Shown here piece by piece: positions 32,327 through 42,441 of a stretch of 64,000 bases of DNA. The notes under the pieces were generated by a model. It made no database searches. It was given only the letters and a program-made list of their open reading frames with translations, and was not told the DNA's origin. Made by a program: the position numbers and the translations under genes. The first letter of the stretch is position 1; each line of letters opens with the position of its first letter. The stretch comes from Pyropia yezoensis. Taxonomy: Eukaryota; Rhodophyta; Bangiophyceae; Bangiales; Bangiaceae. The stretch spans positions 3,160,882 through 3,224,881 of the forward strand of contig CM020618.1 in assembly GCA_009829735.1 (NCBI GenBank), read 5' to 3'.

Positions 32327-32516
32327 GACACCAGTTTTTCACAACTCGGGAATGAGAGAAGCTTGCGAGGCTGGTTTATTTCTCGAGAAACATATGAGCT
32401 GACTCCTGAGCACCTCAGCAGCTCTGCCGTCGTGTCCGTTTCTCCAGGCGATGGGTGGTTCTTTATAAAGAAAGGTACCCTCCTGTGGGGGGGGACACCA
32501 GTTTTTAACAACTCGG
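32327..32516 (+). repeat. pair of 23-bp direct repeats GACACCAGTTTTTNACAACTCGG
   Basis: Copies are at 32327-32349 and 32494-32516 with one mismatch, 167 bp apart. Origin is unknown. Confidence 0.6.
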
Positions 32517-33117
32517 TCTCTATATCAGAACAGGCCCCAGAGGGACCCTTACAGTGAAGCCCCCAAAAAACCTTGATTGTATTTGCACTCGTGGCCTCTT
32601 GTATCCCGTTCGTCGACCAATGATCTCTCAGAGATCGTGAGGCCGACTGCGAGGACCGGCGCCGCCTCTTCACTGATCCGACTGCAGGATGTGCGGGCGG
32701 CTCCCACCGCCCAATGGTCGCCATCGCTGCCAGCACTCTTCCATCGGAAACCTGTCCGGAGCGCTTCCCTCGAGTGTTCCACACCACAAGCTGCGCCCAC
32801 GAACCCGGCCCACAGAGGCACTCTCTCCCGTGAGCTTCCGTCCCAGTGGACCTTCCAGCGCTGGGCCAACCAATATCCACCCAATCCTCCCACCCACCCC
32901 CACCACACCCCCCCCCGCCCCCCCCCCCCCCATCCCGCCACTCTCGACATCGGGCGCACTCCTGCCCTCCCCCGTGTCGCGCCGCTCTGAGCTATATATG
33001 CAAAATGGCCTCGGCTCATGGATGAACAGGCCAGCCCCCCGGCTCGAAACAGCGGTCAGGACCGTTCCACCCCCCCCCCCCCACTCTCGACAGCAACCTC
33101 GAGAGAATACTCAACTC

Positions 33118-33122
33118 CAGTG
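33118..33122. repeat. inverted copy (CAGTG) of the CACTG target-site duplication
   Basis: It is the reverse complement of 21235-21239 and directly abuts the B2 left LTR. Confidence 0.85.
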
Positions 33123-33592
33123 TGTGGCAAAAACCACTTACGCAGACGGCACCCAAGTTCGGGCGGTGTACAAGGGCTGCCTCCCGTGTCGGGGGAACCG
33201 GAAGAAGTGCAAGTCGCACACACTCTATCCCTGTTGTGGGGCAAACCCCCCCCTGACAAACAAGAGGATGGTGTGTGGTCCAACAGTTTCTTGGTCGGGA
33301 CGGGGACGCAGGGCCAAGCTCCGCTGTCCCTCCCCTTATCCCCCCCAGGGTCCACTCAGAATCTCGCCACTCAGAATCTCCCACCCCAGCACCTGCCCAC
33401 CGGGCCACACGAAAATTCAAGACGATAAATGCAGAAAACCCTCAAATCCAAGTTGGATTTACTACTAAGCTAACTATCCCAAACTTAGGGAATACGGACC
33501 CAAATGCAGGGGGAGGAACGGATCAGGCTAGTGGCCTGCCGCCCCTTGCATGGCACGTGTTGTCCCCCTACCTGGGGGTCAATACTGCCACA
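33123..33592 (-). repeat. B2 3' LTR, subtype alpha (470 bp)
   Basis: On the plus strand it begins TGTGGCAAAAACC and ends CTGCCACA. Its diagnostic bases (reverse complements of CTGCGTCCCC and GTTTGCC) match the B1 5' LTR and the solo LTR at 56276, not the 5' LTR of its own element. Confidence 0.9.
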
Positions 33593-34202
33593 CTCCCCTC
33601 TCCTCAGGTCCGACCGACCCGGTCGGCCCTGTGAGGGGGCGCGTAAACGCACGTCTCGGCGTTGGGGGCGCGACTTGCTGTCCCCTCTTGAGTACGAAAC
33701 GCGGATGTAAAGGCGGTCACGTGGACCGCCCCTCTCCTCAAGCTTGCCCACTAGGCAGCTTGCTCTCTCCGGTTCGCACTTCACCATCACCACCACCTCC
33801 CCTTCACCGTCCACTGGGCCGCCCCACGCTGGGGAGGCCACCCATCTACCCACGATCCGAGTCCCCCTCAGGTCGAGGCGGGTCTCGTGCCGCTGTAGCC
33901 AGGGCGTCTCTCCCCAACTCGGGGAGAGCCATGGTGACCCCGGGGGTGGAGACTGACTCTCTGGATGAACGTATGGAGGACACCTCCTACGGTGCAGCGC
34001 CCGCCGGAACTTAGGCGGGGGCTCCGCGATCGCTCCGGGGGATGGGATTCCCGCGTCACCCGGCTTTGGGTTGACGGCGGGATCTCCCCCGGAGGCGGGC
34101 CGCGTCACCCCACGTGAGGCCCTGGGGCGGTGGTTTTACCCCGCTTGGCCTCTATATGAGGAGGGGTTGACTGTTCTTCGCTGTGGCCGACGTGGCGCAG
34201 CG
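33593..34202. other. B2 leader between 3' LTR and antisense ORF
   Basis: It is equivalent to 29748-30356. The polypurine tract GAGGAGAGGGGAG (minus) abuts the LTR. A 27-residue acidic frame starts MVTPGVETDSLDERMED at 33931 and stops at 34014. Confidence 0.45.
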
Positions 34203-35873
34203 ATGGATCGGGTATGGGACCGCCTACGGGAGAAGTATCCCCGTAGGGTCGGGTTCCCTGCCGGCTTCAGGACGGACAAGTTTGCCTTCCTGGACGATGA
34301 CGAAGTCGAAGACGTTCAGCGGGCAAAGGCCATGGTGGACCGCGGAGGAACTACCCCGGGTCCCGGCGACTTGCCGACCTTTACTTGGGACGCGGTGGCA
34401 ACTCGCCCCCCGTACCTTCACGAGGCCGATCCGCACACTCATCACTTTGATGTGCGGATGGAGAAGGACTTCCGGCGAGGTCCCTACTTGGTGACCTCGG
34501 CTCAACTTGAGTCTCCTCAGCAGTCTGCTGCCAGCAAGGAGCAGTACTACCCCAAGATGCCCGAGTGGTGGCCTCAAGTTGAGGTCCCCTATGGGTTCCC
34601 GGCGTTGCTGCCACGGTTGCTTGACCACTTCGGTTCCGTCATGTTGACGGCTGGCCCTGATCACGTGGTGTGGGCCATGTTGGCCACCCAGTGGCTCCTC
34701 GAGGTCATGTCGACCTGGGTGTCTTGTGTCCAGCGGCGGGGGATGCTCTGGCATCTTCCCCCCCGGCTTATCCAAGGTTTGGAACAGCTCACTTCTCAGC
34801 TAGTTGCTGAGGGGTGCTCATCAGGACAACTCACTCTACTTGAGGAGATGCTCCATCTCCACACGTTCATCGAGTGGGAGAGCATCGAGCACAAGTCGCG
34901 CCGCCCCACCCGCGGGCCCAAGGATGATGGCGCACTTAGCCAGTTCTTATGGGTCGCTCGTGAACTTCATGACGGCCGTGTGGTCCTACGAGAGGGGTTG
35001 GGCATCGGGGACTACCCGTATGCCCCGGGGGTGGATCGCCACACTGCGCCACCCCCGGACAGGGCCATAGTTATGGCCGTGCCCTCACATGATGACCATA
35101 TGACTCAACCCACTGCGGGGGCCCCAAGTCGGGGTCGCAGTTACACCCGGGTCCCGCCACCTCGGCGTGCCCCTCCGCTTCCTCCTGTCCCCTACCAGCC
35201 GCACGGGGACATCCCGATAAGCGTGGCCGTTGAGTCGTCCACCCCGGTGTCCCCCAACTTGGGGGCCACTCTTCTGACGGTTTATCCCAAGTTGGTGTTA
35301 CCGGCCACGCCTCTGACCTCCGAGATGATGATCACCACGTTGGTGCGCACCAATTCCTGGTTGGCCGCGTCGACCGCAACCCTTCAAGCTTCCGAGACTC
35401 CTCAACTTGAGGAGCGCGTTCGTACTGCGGTGGCGACCGCGAGTTGCGAGTCCGTGGCGGGGTTTATGACGGCCAAGTTGGCTCGCATCGGGGCTATCGT
35501 GCCCCAACCAGCCCTACTTGGGCGTGGCAAACGCCGGGCGAGCCGGGCATACTCGCCTCCTCGCCGTCGTCGCCGTCGTTCGCGGCGCTCTCCCTCCATG
35601 TCGGAAGACGAGTTGTCTTACTCCGTCTCGGAGTCCTCTACCCCGTCAGAGTCGGAGTCGGTCCGGCGTCTGCGTGGCCAACTTGCGCGCAAGACTAAGC
35701 AGAAGGGTAGCCGCGGTCGTCGCCACTTGCGCGACCGTGAGGGGCGCGACGGGTCCGACTTGGAGCCGCCGGCCCCTCCGACTGGTGGGGAGCGTTATCG
35801 CCGGGGGTCGCGTCGCTCGCCTCCACGTGAGGGCGAGGGCCGTGGGGTTGGAGAGTCCAGCATGCATGCCTAG
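34203..35873 (+). CDS. antisense ORF protein of family B (B2), unknown function
   Basis: This is 556 residues from the ATG at 34203. It is nearly identical to the B1 protein; I find only two amino-acid changes in the 600-codon open frame, for example PPRL for PLRL. It has the same core motifs (PPYLHEADPH, DFRRGPY, HFGSVML, RRGMLWHLP) and the same Arg/Ser-rich tail ending GESSMHA. It converges on the remains of pol. Intact reading in both copies, beside badly broken pol genes, suggests recent spread, gene conversion, or selection on this ORF. Confidence 0.75.
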   Translation: MDRVWDRLREKYPRRVGFPAGFRTDKFAFLDDDEVEDVQRAKAMVDRGGTTPGPGDLPTFTWDAVATRPPYLHEADPHTHHFDVRMEKDFRRGPYLVTSAQLESPQQSAASKEQYYPKMPEWWPQVEVPYGFPALLPRLLDHFGSVMLTAGPDHVVWAMLATQWLLEVMSTWVSCVQRRGMLWHLPPRLIQGLEQLTSQLVAEGCSSGQLTLLEEMLHLHTFIEWESIEHKSRRPTRGPKDDGALSQFLWVARELHDGRVVLREGLGIGDYPYAPGVDRHTAPPPDRAIVMAVPSHDDHMTQPTAGAPSRGRSYTRVPPPRRAPPLPPVPYQPHGDIPISVAVESSTPVSPNLGATLLTVYPKLVLPATPLTSEMMITTLVRTNSWLAASTATLQASETPQLEERVRTAVATASCESVAGFMTAKLARIGAIVPQPALLGRGKRRASRAYSPPRRRRRRSRRSPSMSEDELSYSVSESSTPSESESVRRLRGQLARKTKQKGSRGRRHLRDREGRDGSDLEPPAPPTGGERYRRGSRRSPPREGEGRGVGESSMHA

Positions 35874-35984
35874 TTGGCAGCTGCCTTTGTTGTGAGAGTG
35901 TGAGGGTTAGGGCTGTAGTTAAAAGCCACTCTGCGTACCACTTCGACTTGAAGCACTCTCTTGGCACTGTTGCTGGGCCTTCCC

Positions 35985-38900
35985 TCACGTTGAGGGAGGG
36001 CTGTGAGGGTCTATCTCATTCCGGGCACAGTAGGCCCGGACCTTCTCAGCGGGAAGGTCCTCCACATATTCCCACGTAGCATCCTTGGCCCTATAGCCGA
36101 ACCAACGCACCCTCAACATGAGGCGGTTAGTGTCCTCATCCCATCCGTGGTCAATGAACATATCGAAAACGTACTCCTGCGGGCCCTGTTTGGCCGCAGG
36201 CAGCGAGGGCAGGCGCCACGCTTCCAACGCACGCGCCCAAGCTGGGTCGCCTGCAGGCTGTGGTGCAACTTTGACCACGTCCTGTCCGTTCACTGTGCGG
36301 ACCCCATCGTCACTTTCGATGGTGAAGCGCCGCCCATCAGTACGAAGGACCTGGTACGGCCGCTTCGTCTAGAATACCAACTTACCCCCAGTTGGGGTGT
36401 GTGAGTGAACCAGTACCCAGTCACCCTGCTCGGGGACATGCTTGGCGTTGCGCACTTTTTTGTCAAAGGTACGCTTGTAGCGCTTTTGTGCTTTGTCCAT
36501 CTCAGCCCTGACTTTAGGGATGAGGTTTTCAAGCCTAGCAGCGAACTCCGCCTTACTCTCAGTAGGAGTAGGCGTACTGCCACCATCCTCCCTAGTTGGG
36601 AGCGGCCGCCGCACGGCAATAGACCGCACGCGACGGGGGGTCACAAAAGCGAGGGGTACTTCCCCGGTAGATGAGTGAACCTGCGAATTGTAGGCAGTGG
36701 TAAGAATAGAAATGTATTGGTCCCACGTTTTCACGTGCTCACTCACATAGTGGCGCAGCTGCCTAACAATAGTTTTGTTGAAGCGCTCCACCTGCCCATT
36801 AGTTCGTGGGTGGTAGGGGGTGGCATAGTTTGCCCGCACCCCCAATATATCCAGCACTCCCTGAAACAGTACGGACGCAAATTGCGGTACACTGTCCGAT
36901 AGTGTACTGTTCGGGATGCCATACGCGGCAACCCAGTGATCTAGGAAGGCTGACGCGACCGACATGGCCGTGACCTCTGCCAGAGGGATCGCTCGCGTAA
37001 GTTTTGTGAAGCGATCGCAGATGACCAGGAGGTATTGGTTGCCCTCCTCGGTCACTGGCAGTGGCCCAAGGATGTCCATTGCCAACGCGGCAAAGGGCTC
37101 CTTGGCCGGGAACAGTAGCATAGCCGTAGTAGGCCGCCGTTCCATCAGACGGTTCTGTGCACAACTTGTGCAGGCAGCCACCCAACTGTAGATGTCCACC
37201 ACCATGGACGGCCAGTAGTACCTGGTCCTCAGGGTCTGGTGCAGTTTACTAGACCCCAGGTGTCCACCTGTGGGAGCGTTATGCTCCCTCTCAAGGATAC
37301 TGTCCTTGAGGGATGCGGGGACGACAAGTTGTTCGGTCCCCTGGAATACCCCCCTCCTCAAGAGGAGGCCATCGTCTCCGATAAAGAACCGCGTCTCCGC
37401 CACCGTATCCAGTGTATCCCTCTGCGACTTGCAGAAGGGGTCCTCGGCCTGGGCCTTCACCACCTCGCCCAGAGACAGGGGCAAGTACTTCTTGTTCCCT
37501 GGCGCCTCGGGGTCCAACGCCTGCCCCGAGCGCGTGACAATCCCCACGATGGGAATGTCCTCATCGACTGAGTTAGTGTCCAGCCCCTCGGTAGGTACCC
37601 GATAAAGGCCGTCGGCCAGGGCACGTTGCCTGCCAGGTCGGTACTCAATATCAAAGTTGAAGGGTGCCAGTCGCACCCTCCACCAGTTGAGGCGTGTGTT
37701 CGTGCAATCCGTCTTAAAGATGAACTGCGACGCGCGGTGGTCACAGCGGATGAGGAACTTCTCACCCTCTAGGTAGTGACGAAGTGACGTCACCGCCCAC
37801 ACCACTGCGAGTCCTTCCAACTCGGTGACTCCATAGTTCTTCTCCGCCGAGTTCAGCCCCTTGCTGAAGTATCCCACCGGCAAGTACTCCTTGTCCGGCT
37901 GCTGCTGAAGCAACACACAACCAAGTTGGTCGTAGCTAGCGTCCACATCCAGGATGTAGTGGCCTCCCAACCTGGGAATAGCCAGGATAGGGGGCTTCAG
38001 CAGAAGGTCCCGAAGAGTCTCAAAGGATTCCTGCGCTACCCGACTTGGGGGAGGCAGGTTCTTTGGTAGCGTTGAGCTCACTAACTCATTCAACGGTTTC
38101 GCCACCTTGGCGAAGCCCTTGGTGAAACGTCGGTACACGATACACATCCCGAGGAAGCTCCTTATCCGGGTCGGGGTCCGGGGGTACTCAGCCTTACGAA
38201 TGGCCCTCAAGTTCTTCTCGTTAACACTGAGGCGCCCCGCACGGACAACATGTCCCAACTATTCCACCTCCTGAGTGAAGAGGTGGCACTTACTCGCCTT
38301 CAGTGACACACCGGCGTCAGCAAGTAGCTTGAACACCTGGCCAAGATGGCCAATGTGCTCCTCCGGACTTCGGGAGAACACAATGATATCGTCTAGGTAC
38401 ACGAGACAGATCTGCCACCGTACTCCGGCCAGAATCATGCCCATAGCGCGCTGGAAAGTTGCCGGTGCGTTGCACAGTCCAAACGGTAGTCGCTTGCACT
38501 GGTAGGTACCACAGTGACAGGTAAAGGTAGTTTAATGCCTGTCTTCCGGGGCAATGGGAATTTGCCAATACCCCGCGTTACAGTCTAGGGTAGAGAACAC
38601 GTTTGCCTCCCCCAGAGAGTCCAGACAGTCGTCCATCCTGGGTAGGGGATAACTGTCCTTCACCGTGCTCTCGTTGAGCTTACGGTAGTCGATACAGAAC
38701 CGGGGGGTGCCATCAACTTTGGGGACGATAACCACCGGGCTCGCCCACTCGGGTCGCTACTTGCGCACGCGTTGAGGGTGACCGCTACTACCGGTCCCTC
38801 GTGTTGGTCGATATAGCCGAACTTGGCTCCCGACTTGAAGTACTTGGGCGACGAGCTCAGGTTCATCACCTGGATCCTCCACGGGACTCCGGCTTTGGAT

Positions 38901-39671
38901 TCCATCGTGCCAAGGGCAACATGCACTTGGTGCTTGCGAGCAAGACGGGGGTAGGGGTGCACCAACCCGTTCCCCGTATAATCAGTTACAACGTCAACGT
39001 GCGTCACCCGAGTTGGGGGGCAACGTGACTTTACGGGCTAAACGCAGGGCAGCAGTAAACCCTTCTCTCACAGATCAAACAGGCTTCGACTATGAGACTG
39101 TCACAGGAGCCACAGACTTTCCCTTACCAAGGATGGGGATGGTCTCCCCATTCATCAACTTGACCCAATACTCAGGGTCACAAATCAAAGGCACTTGTGT
39201 TACAACATAGGGGGTACCCAGAAGCAGGGGTACCGATGTATTCTCGACTACTTCATAGGTCACGTCGACCTCATGGGTCCCCAACCTAGTTGGTAGGGTC
39301 ACGGCACCAACGATGGGAAGTACCCCACCATTGATGTCGATCAGATGGTCAGCTTTAGACTTCCAGCGTTGGAGCTTGATCTCCTTTGGTAATAGCGATT
39401 TGCGTATCAAGAAGGCTCCTGACCCGGTATCAAGTACGATACGGGCACAGCAGGCACGGCCGGGGGCTAGTTGCACCCGTCCAGCCACCCGGAAGTTCTC
39501 ACCCGTCAGCACCGCGATGACCCGACGTGGGTTTACGTTCTTGGGGAGTCCTACCCAAGGTGGGCGGACTCCCTTAGGTCGCCGCAGTATCCGGCACGGT
39601 TGGTTCGTCCTCTTGACCCACTTGGCCGAGGCTGCCGTTGTGAGCTTCGGACGGCCAGCTCCAACGGTCAT
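35985..39671 (-). pseudogene. pol: B2 Pol, broken
   Basis: The ATG at 39671 is in the -1 frame after GGGAAAC. The protease is intact through the site where B1 is frameshifted (DTGSG, then TLPTRLGTHEVDVTYE) but stops at a TAG after APVTVS (39090). RT has lost about 298 bp between short CCGA repeats (junction near 38750). The same TAA (after APEDRH), TAG (after TQEVE) and TAG (after GGKLVF) as in B1 follow. Integrase keeps the DDE residues, although the conserved SDNGPQ is SDSVPQ here. The chromodomain is at the end (36005-36180). Confidence 0.9.
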
Positions 39672-41614
39672 TCGTTTCCCGCCGACTTGGCGTCCGAATC
39701 TGAGGACGAAGAGGAAGACGACGAGTCCGAGGACGACGTGTCCGCCCCCTCCGCCGAGGGTGTGGCGACCGCCACCACCGGTCGAGACCCACCCTCGCGG
39801 CGTGAACGTACTTCGTTCGTAGCCGACTTCTTACTCGCATTCTTAACAAGTTATTGAATGCGTTTACTCAACTTGGGGGAATCATATGCCCAGTGTCCAT
39901 CGGAGTTGCAGTTCCAACACCGATTCTCAGTTCCCGGAGGGGTCTTCCCGACTTGGGAAGCCAAAGAGGTACCCTGGGAAGTTCCCACGGCAGCTACTAC
40001 CCTCTCCTTGCGGATTCGGCGTGCCTCTCGCAGCTCTCTGGCCTGGCGCGCCTCCTCGCGTTCCTTGGCCAACTCGGCTTGACGCTCCTGGCGTTGTTCC
40101 TCCCGCAACTTGCGGTAGGCCTCGCCTCTGCGGTAGGCGAACCTAGCCAACTCGGCCAGTGTCGCCCGGGCAGTGCTATGCTCCCGGGTCGCCATCCGGA
40201 CTGACCAATGGAGTCCCTCCACAAACCGACTCTTCACCACAGCTTGTGGATGAAGAAACCCACAAAGATTGTTGAGCTTACGGACTCGCTCCGCAAAGGA
40301 CAACTCGTCCTCAGCCTCTTCCTGGTGAGCTTGGGTAAACTCCTCGACTTGAGAAGCCAACGCCGCTTCATCAACCATGGCTCTCAACAACCAGTTGACG
40401 AGCTCCAAATAGGACGTCACCTCACCAGCGCCTCCACTTGAGGAACTGTGCATGACGGACATAAGTTCTGTCCGCAGATCTCCCTTAGTAAACTCCTGTA
40501 GCATATAGAAAGCCATGCCTTCACTCATGGCATTGTAGTCACAGGCTTTTGTGAAACGACGTAGAAATTGAAAGGCTCGGAGGGGGGGAGTTCCATCCCA
40601 CTCCGCTTTGTGCCCAAAAGAGTGAAGTGCATTCTTCTTGGCACGGCCCATGGCTCGGGCCTGGACAAGACCATACGCCATTGACTTGTTGTGGAGGGCG
40701 TAGGTCTCACAATCAAAGATCCTCTGGCAGACCTGGTTGGCTACCTGGATCTTGGGCGGCACCTCACGTTGAGGGAACAGCCGCTGTGGCACTGGGGTAA
40801 GATGACCCGCAGTGCCTGCTGTCTGCCGCGGCGAGCTTGGTGTAGCCGCCGGCGTTTCCGAGGGGAACTCCCCCGTAAGGGGCGTACGCCCCACCGAGAA
40901 TGGTGTCGCTCCCTCGTTGGGAGTCACTGGGGACGCCCCCTGTTCGGGGCGACCCGAGACAGGCGTGAGGAGGGACTCCTTCCGCGCCTGCGGGCTCGAA
41001 AGCCCCAATCCGGTGTGGACACTAAGGCCATCTGGCAAACTCGCCACAATCTGATTCAGAATAGTATTCGTCATCGTGACCACCAGGTCCGGCAAAGTCT
41101 GCCGTAACCCATTGTTCGCCTTCCGACGGACAGTTTCCACGAGGAGTGGATTGTCGACTCCAGTTGAGTCTCGGTCCGCCTCCGGGAGTCCACTTGAGGG
41201 GTAGCCACGTTCCTCAGGGGTCTCAACCGGGGGCATGGGCGCGAGCCCATCGCCGACCAACGGAGGTCCGCCGTCCTCCGAAAGCCTAGTTGGCGACGGC
41301 TCCAAGCCAAAGTTGGCTCCAACCCGGGTGGAACCCGCAGGGAGAGTCCTCTCACCTTGGGACGTTCCCGTTGAGTACACCACGCGGTGGCCAGACTTCG
41401 GCCCACCCACATCAGAAGTGTCACCCGAATGAACTCCCGACTGAGTCGGGGTGGCCTGTTGCCCGCCCGCACTTCCAGTCCTGCTGGCTTGAGGGACCTC
41501 CAGTCCCTCTGCGACCCCAGGTAAACCCACCTGTGTCTCACCAGTATTCAAAGGCACTGAAGTACGTGCGTCACCCGTGTACTCCCCGGACGACGGGGGG
41601 TCCGAACTAGCCAT
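39668..41614 (-). pseudogene. gag: B2 Gag with internal stop
   Basis: The ATG is at 41614 (MASSDPPSSGEYTGD). It has 587 residues before the TAA at 39851-39853, at the same codon as in B1. Beyond it the frame stays open through SAEGADTSSSDSSSSS to AGNE-TGA (39668-39673), so the original Gag was about 60 residues longer. The knuckle has the same Cys-to-Ser change. The central 230-290 region differs from B1 more than the rest of the protein. Confidence 0.85.
39674..39680 (-). promoter_or_regulatory. -1 frameshift heptamer GGGAAAC of B2
   Basis: It has the same phase as B1: G GGA AAC GAA TGA. The pol ATG lies in CGA ATG ACC immediately after. The stem and pseudoknot sequences of B1 are conserved downstream. 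Confidence 0.78.
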
Positions 41615-41713
41615 GTTGGCTGACGATCCGTATGAAACGGTCCAAGTCCACCGTTCCTCTGAGACAGAGGGCCCCCTACACCCGGGTGCACCCGGAGGTA
41701 AAGTTTACCTCTA

Positions 41714-41731
41714 TCCCCTGCTGCTCCACCA
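41714..41731 (-). other. primer-binding site of B2
   Basis: The minus strand reads TGGTGGAGCAGCAGGGGA, two bases after the LTR. It is identical to the family-A site. Confidence 0.85.
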
Positions 41732-41733
41732 AA

Positions 41734-42202
41734 TGTGGAAAAACCCTCTCACACACGCGACACCCAAGTTGGGGCGGTGCACAAGGGCTGCCTCCCGTGT
41801 CGGGGGAACCGGAAGAAGTGCAAGACGCACACACTCTATCCCTGTTGTGGGGCAATCCCCCCACGGACAAACAAGAAGATGGTGTGTGGTCCAACAGTTT
41901 CTTGGTCGGGACGGGGAAGCAAGGCCAAGCCCCGCTGTCCCTCCCCTTATCCCCCCAGGGTCCCCTCAGAATCTCGCCACTCAGAATCTCCCACCCCAGC
42001 ACCTGCCCACCGGGCCACACGAAAATTCAAGACGATAAATGCAGAAAACCCTCAAATCCAAGTTGGATTTACTACTAAGCTAACTATCCCAAACTTAGGG
42101 AATACGGACCCAAATGCAGGGGGAGGAACGGGTCAGGCGAGTGGCCTGCCGCCCCTTGCATGGCACGTGTTGCCCCCCTATCTGGGGGTCAATGCTGCCA
42201 CA
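41734..42202 (-). repeat. B2 5' LTR, subtype beta (469 bp)
   Basis: On the plus strand it begins TGTGGAAAAACCC and ends CTGCCACA. Its subtype-beta markers match the 3' LTR of B1. Confidence 0.92.
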
Positions 42203-42207
42203 GCAGT
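42203..42207. repeat. target-site duplication GCAGT of the original right B element
   Basis: It directly follows the B2 5' LTR. Its partner is at 30826-30830 as ACTGC, the reverse complement. Confidence 0.85.
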
Positions 42208-42441
42208 AGAGATGAGAGCCTCGGGCGCTGCAGAATGGGGAGGTCTGCGAGCCGGGGGTGAGGGCGGAACTGTACGACGCCGGCTTCGACGCCGGCGGTG
42301 AGAGCGCTGGCGGAGGATGCATGTGGGAGCGCAGGGAGTCAATATGAATGTGAGTGACAAGGGAAGAAGTTATGTTACGTTCACCGCGACGGAGGAGACC
42401 GATGCTCACCCACAGCCAGCACTCACAACGCCAACACAGGT

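Larger units (their letters stand above)
30831..33117. other. inverted spacer between B1 and B2
   Basis: This is host DNA that stood in the opposite orientation before the inversion. About 30841-31760 is a degenerate GCC/ACC-rich repeat. From 31760 to 33117 I see no supported gene. A minus-strand open frame at 32167-32880 has no recognisable motif. Two 23-bp direct repeats are at 32327 and 32494. Confidence 0.7.
33123..42202 (-). mobile_element. family-B Ty3/gypsy chromovirus B2 (9.1 kb, defective)
   Basis: It has the same organisation as B1 in opposite orientation: 5' LTR at 41734-42202, primer site, gag, frameshift site, pol, antisense ORF, polypurine tract and 3' LTR at 33123-33592. It is about 500 bp shorter, mainly because of a roughly 298-bp RT deletion and the absence of the 212-bp duplication. 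Its flanking 5-mers (CAGTG and GCAGT) do not match each other but pair with the flanks of B1. Confidence 0.92.

Noticed and set aside
32167..32880. 237-codon minus-strand frame in the spacer
   Set aside because: No motif, domain or composition typical of a protein; overlapping frames of similar length exist on the other strand.
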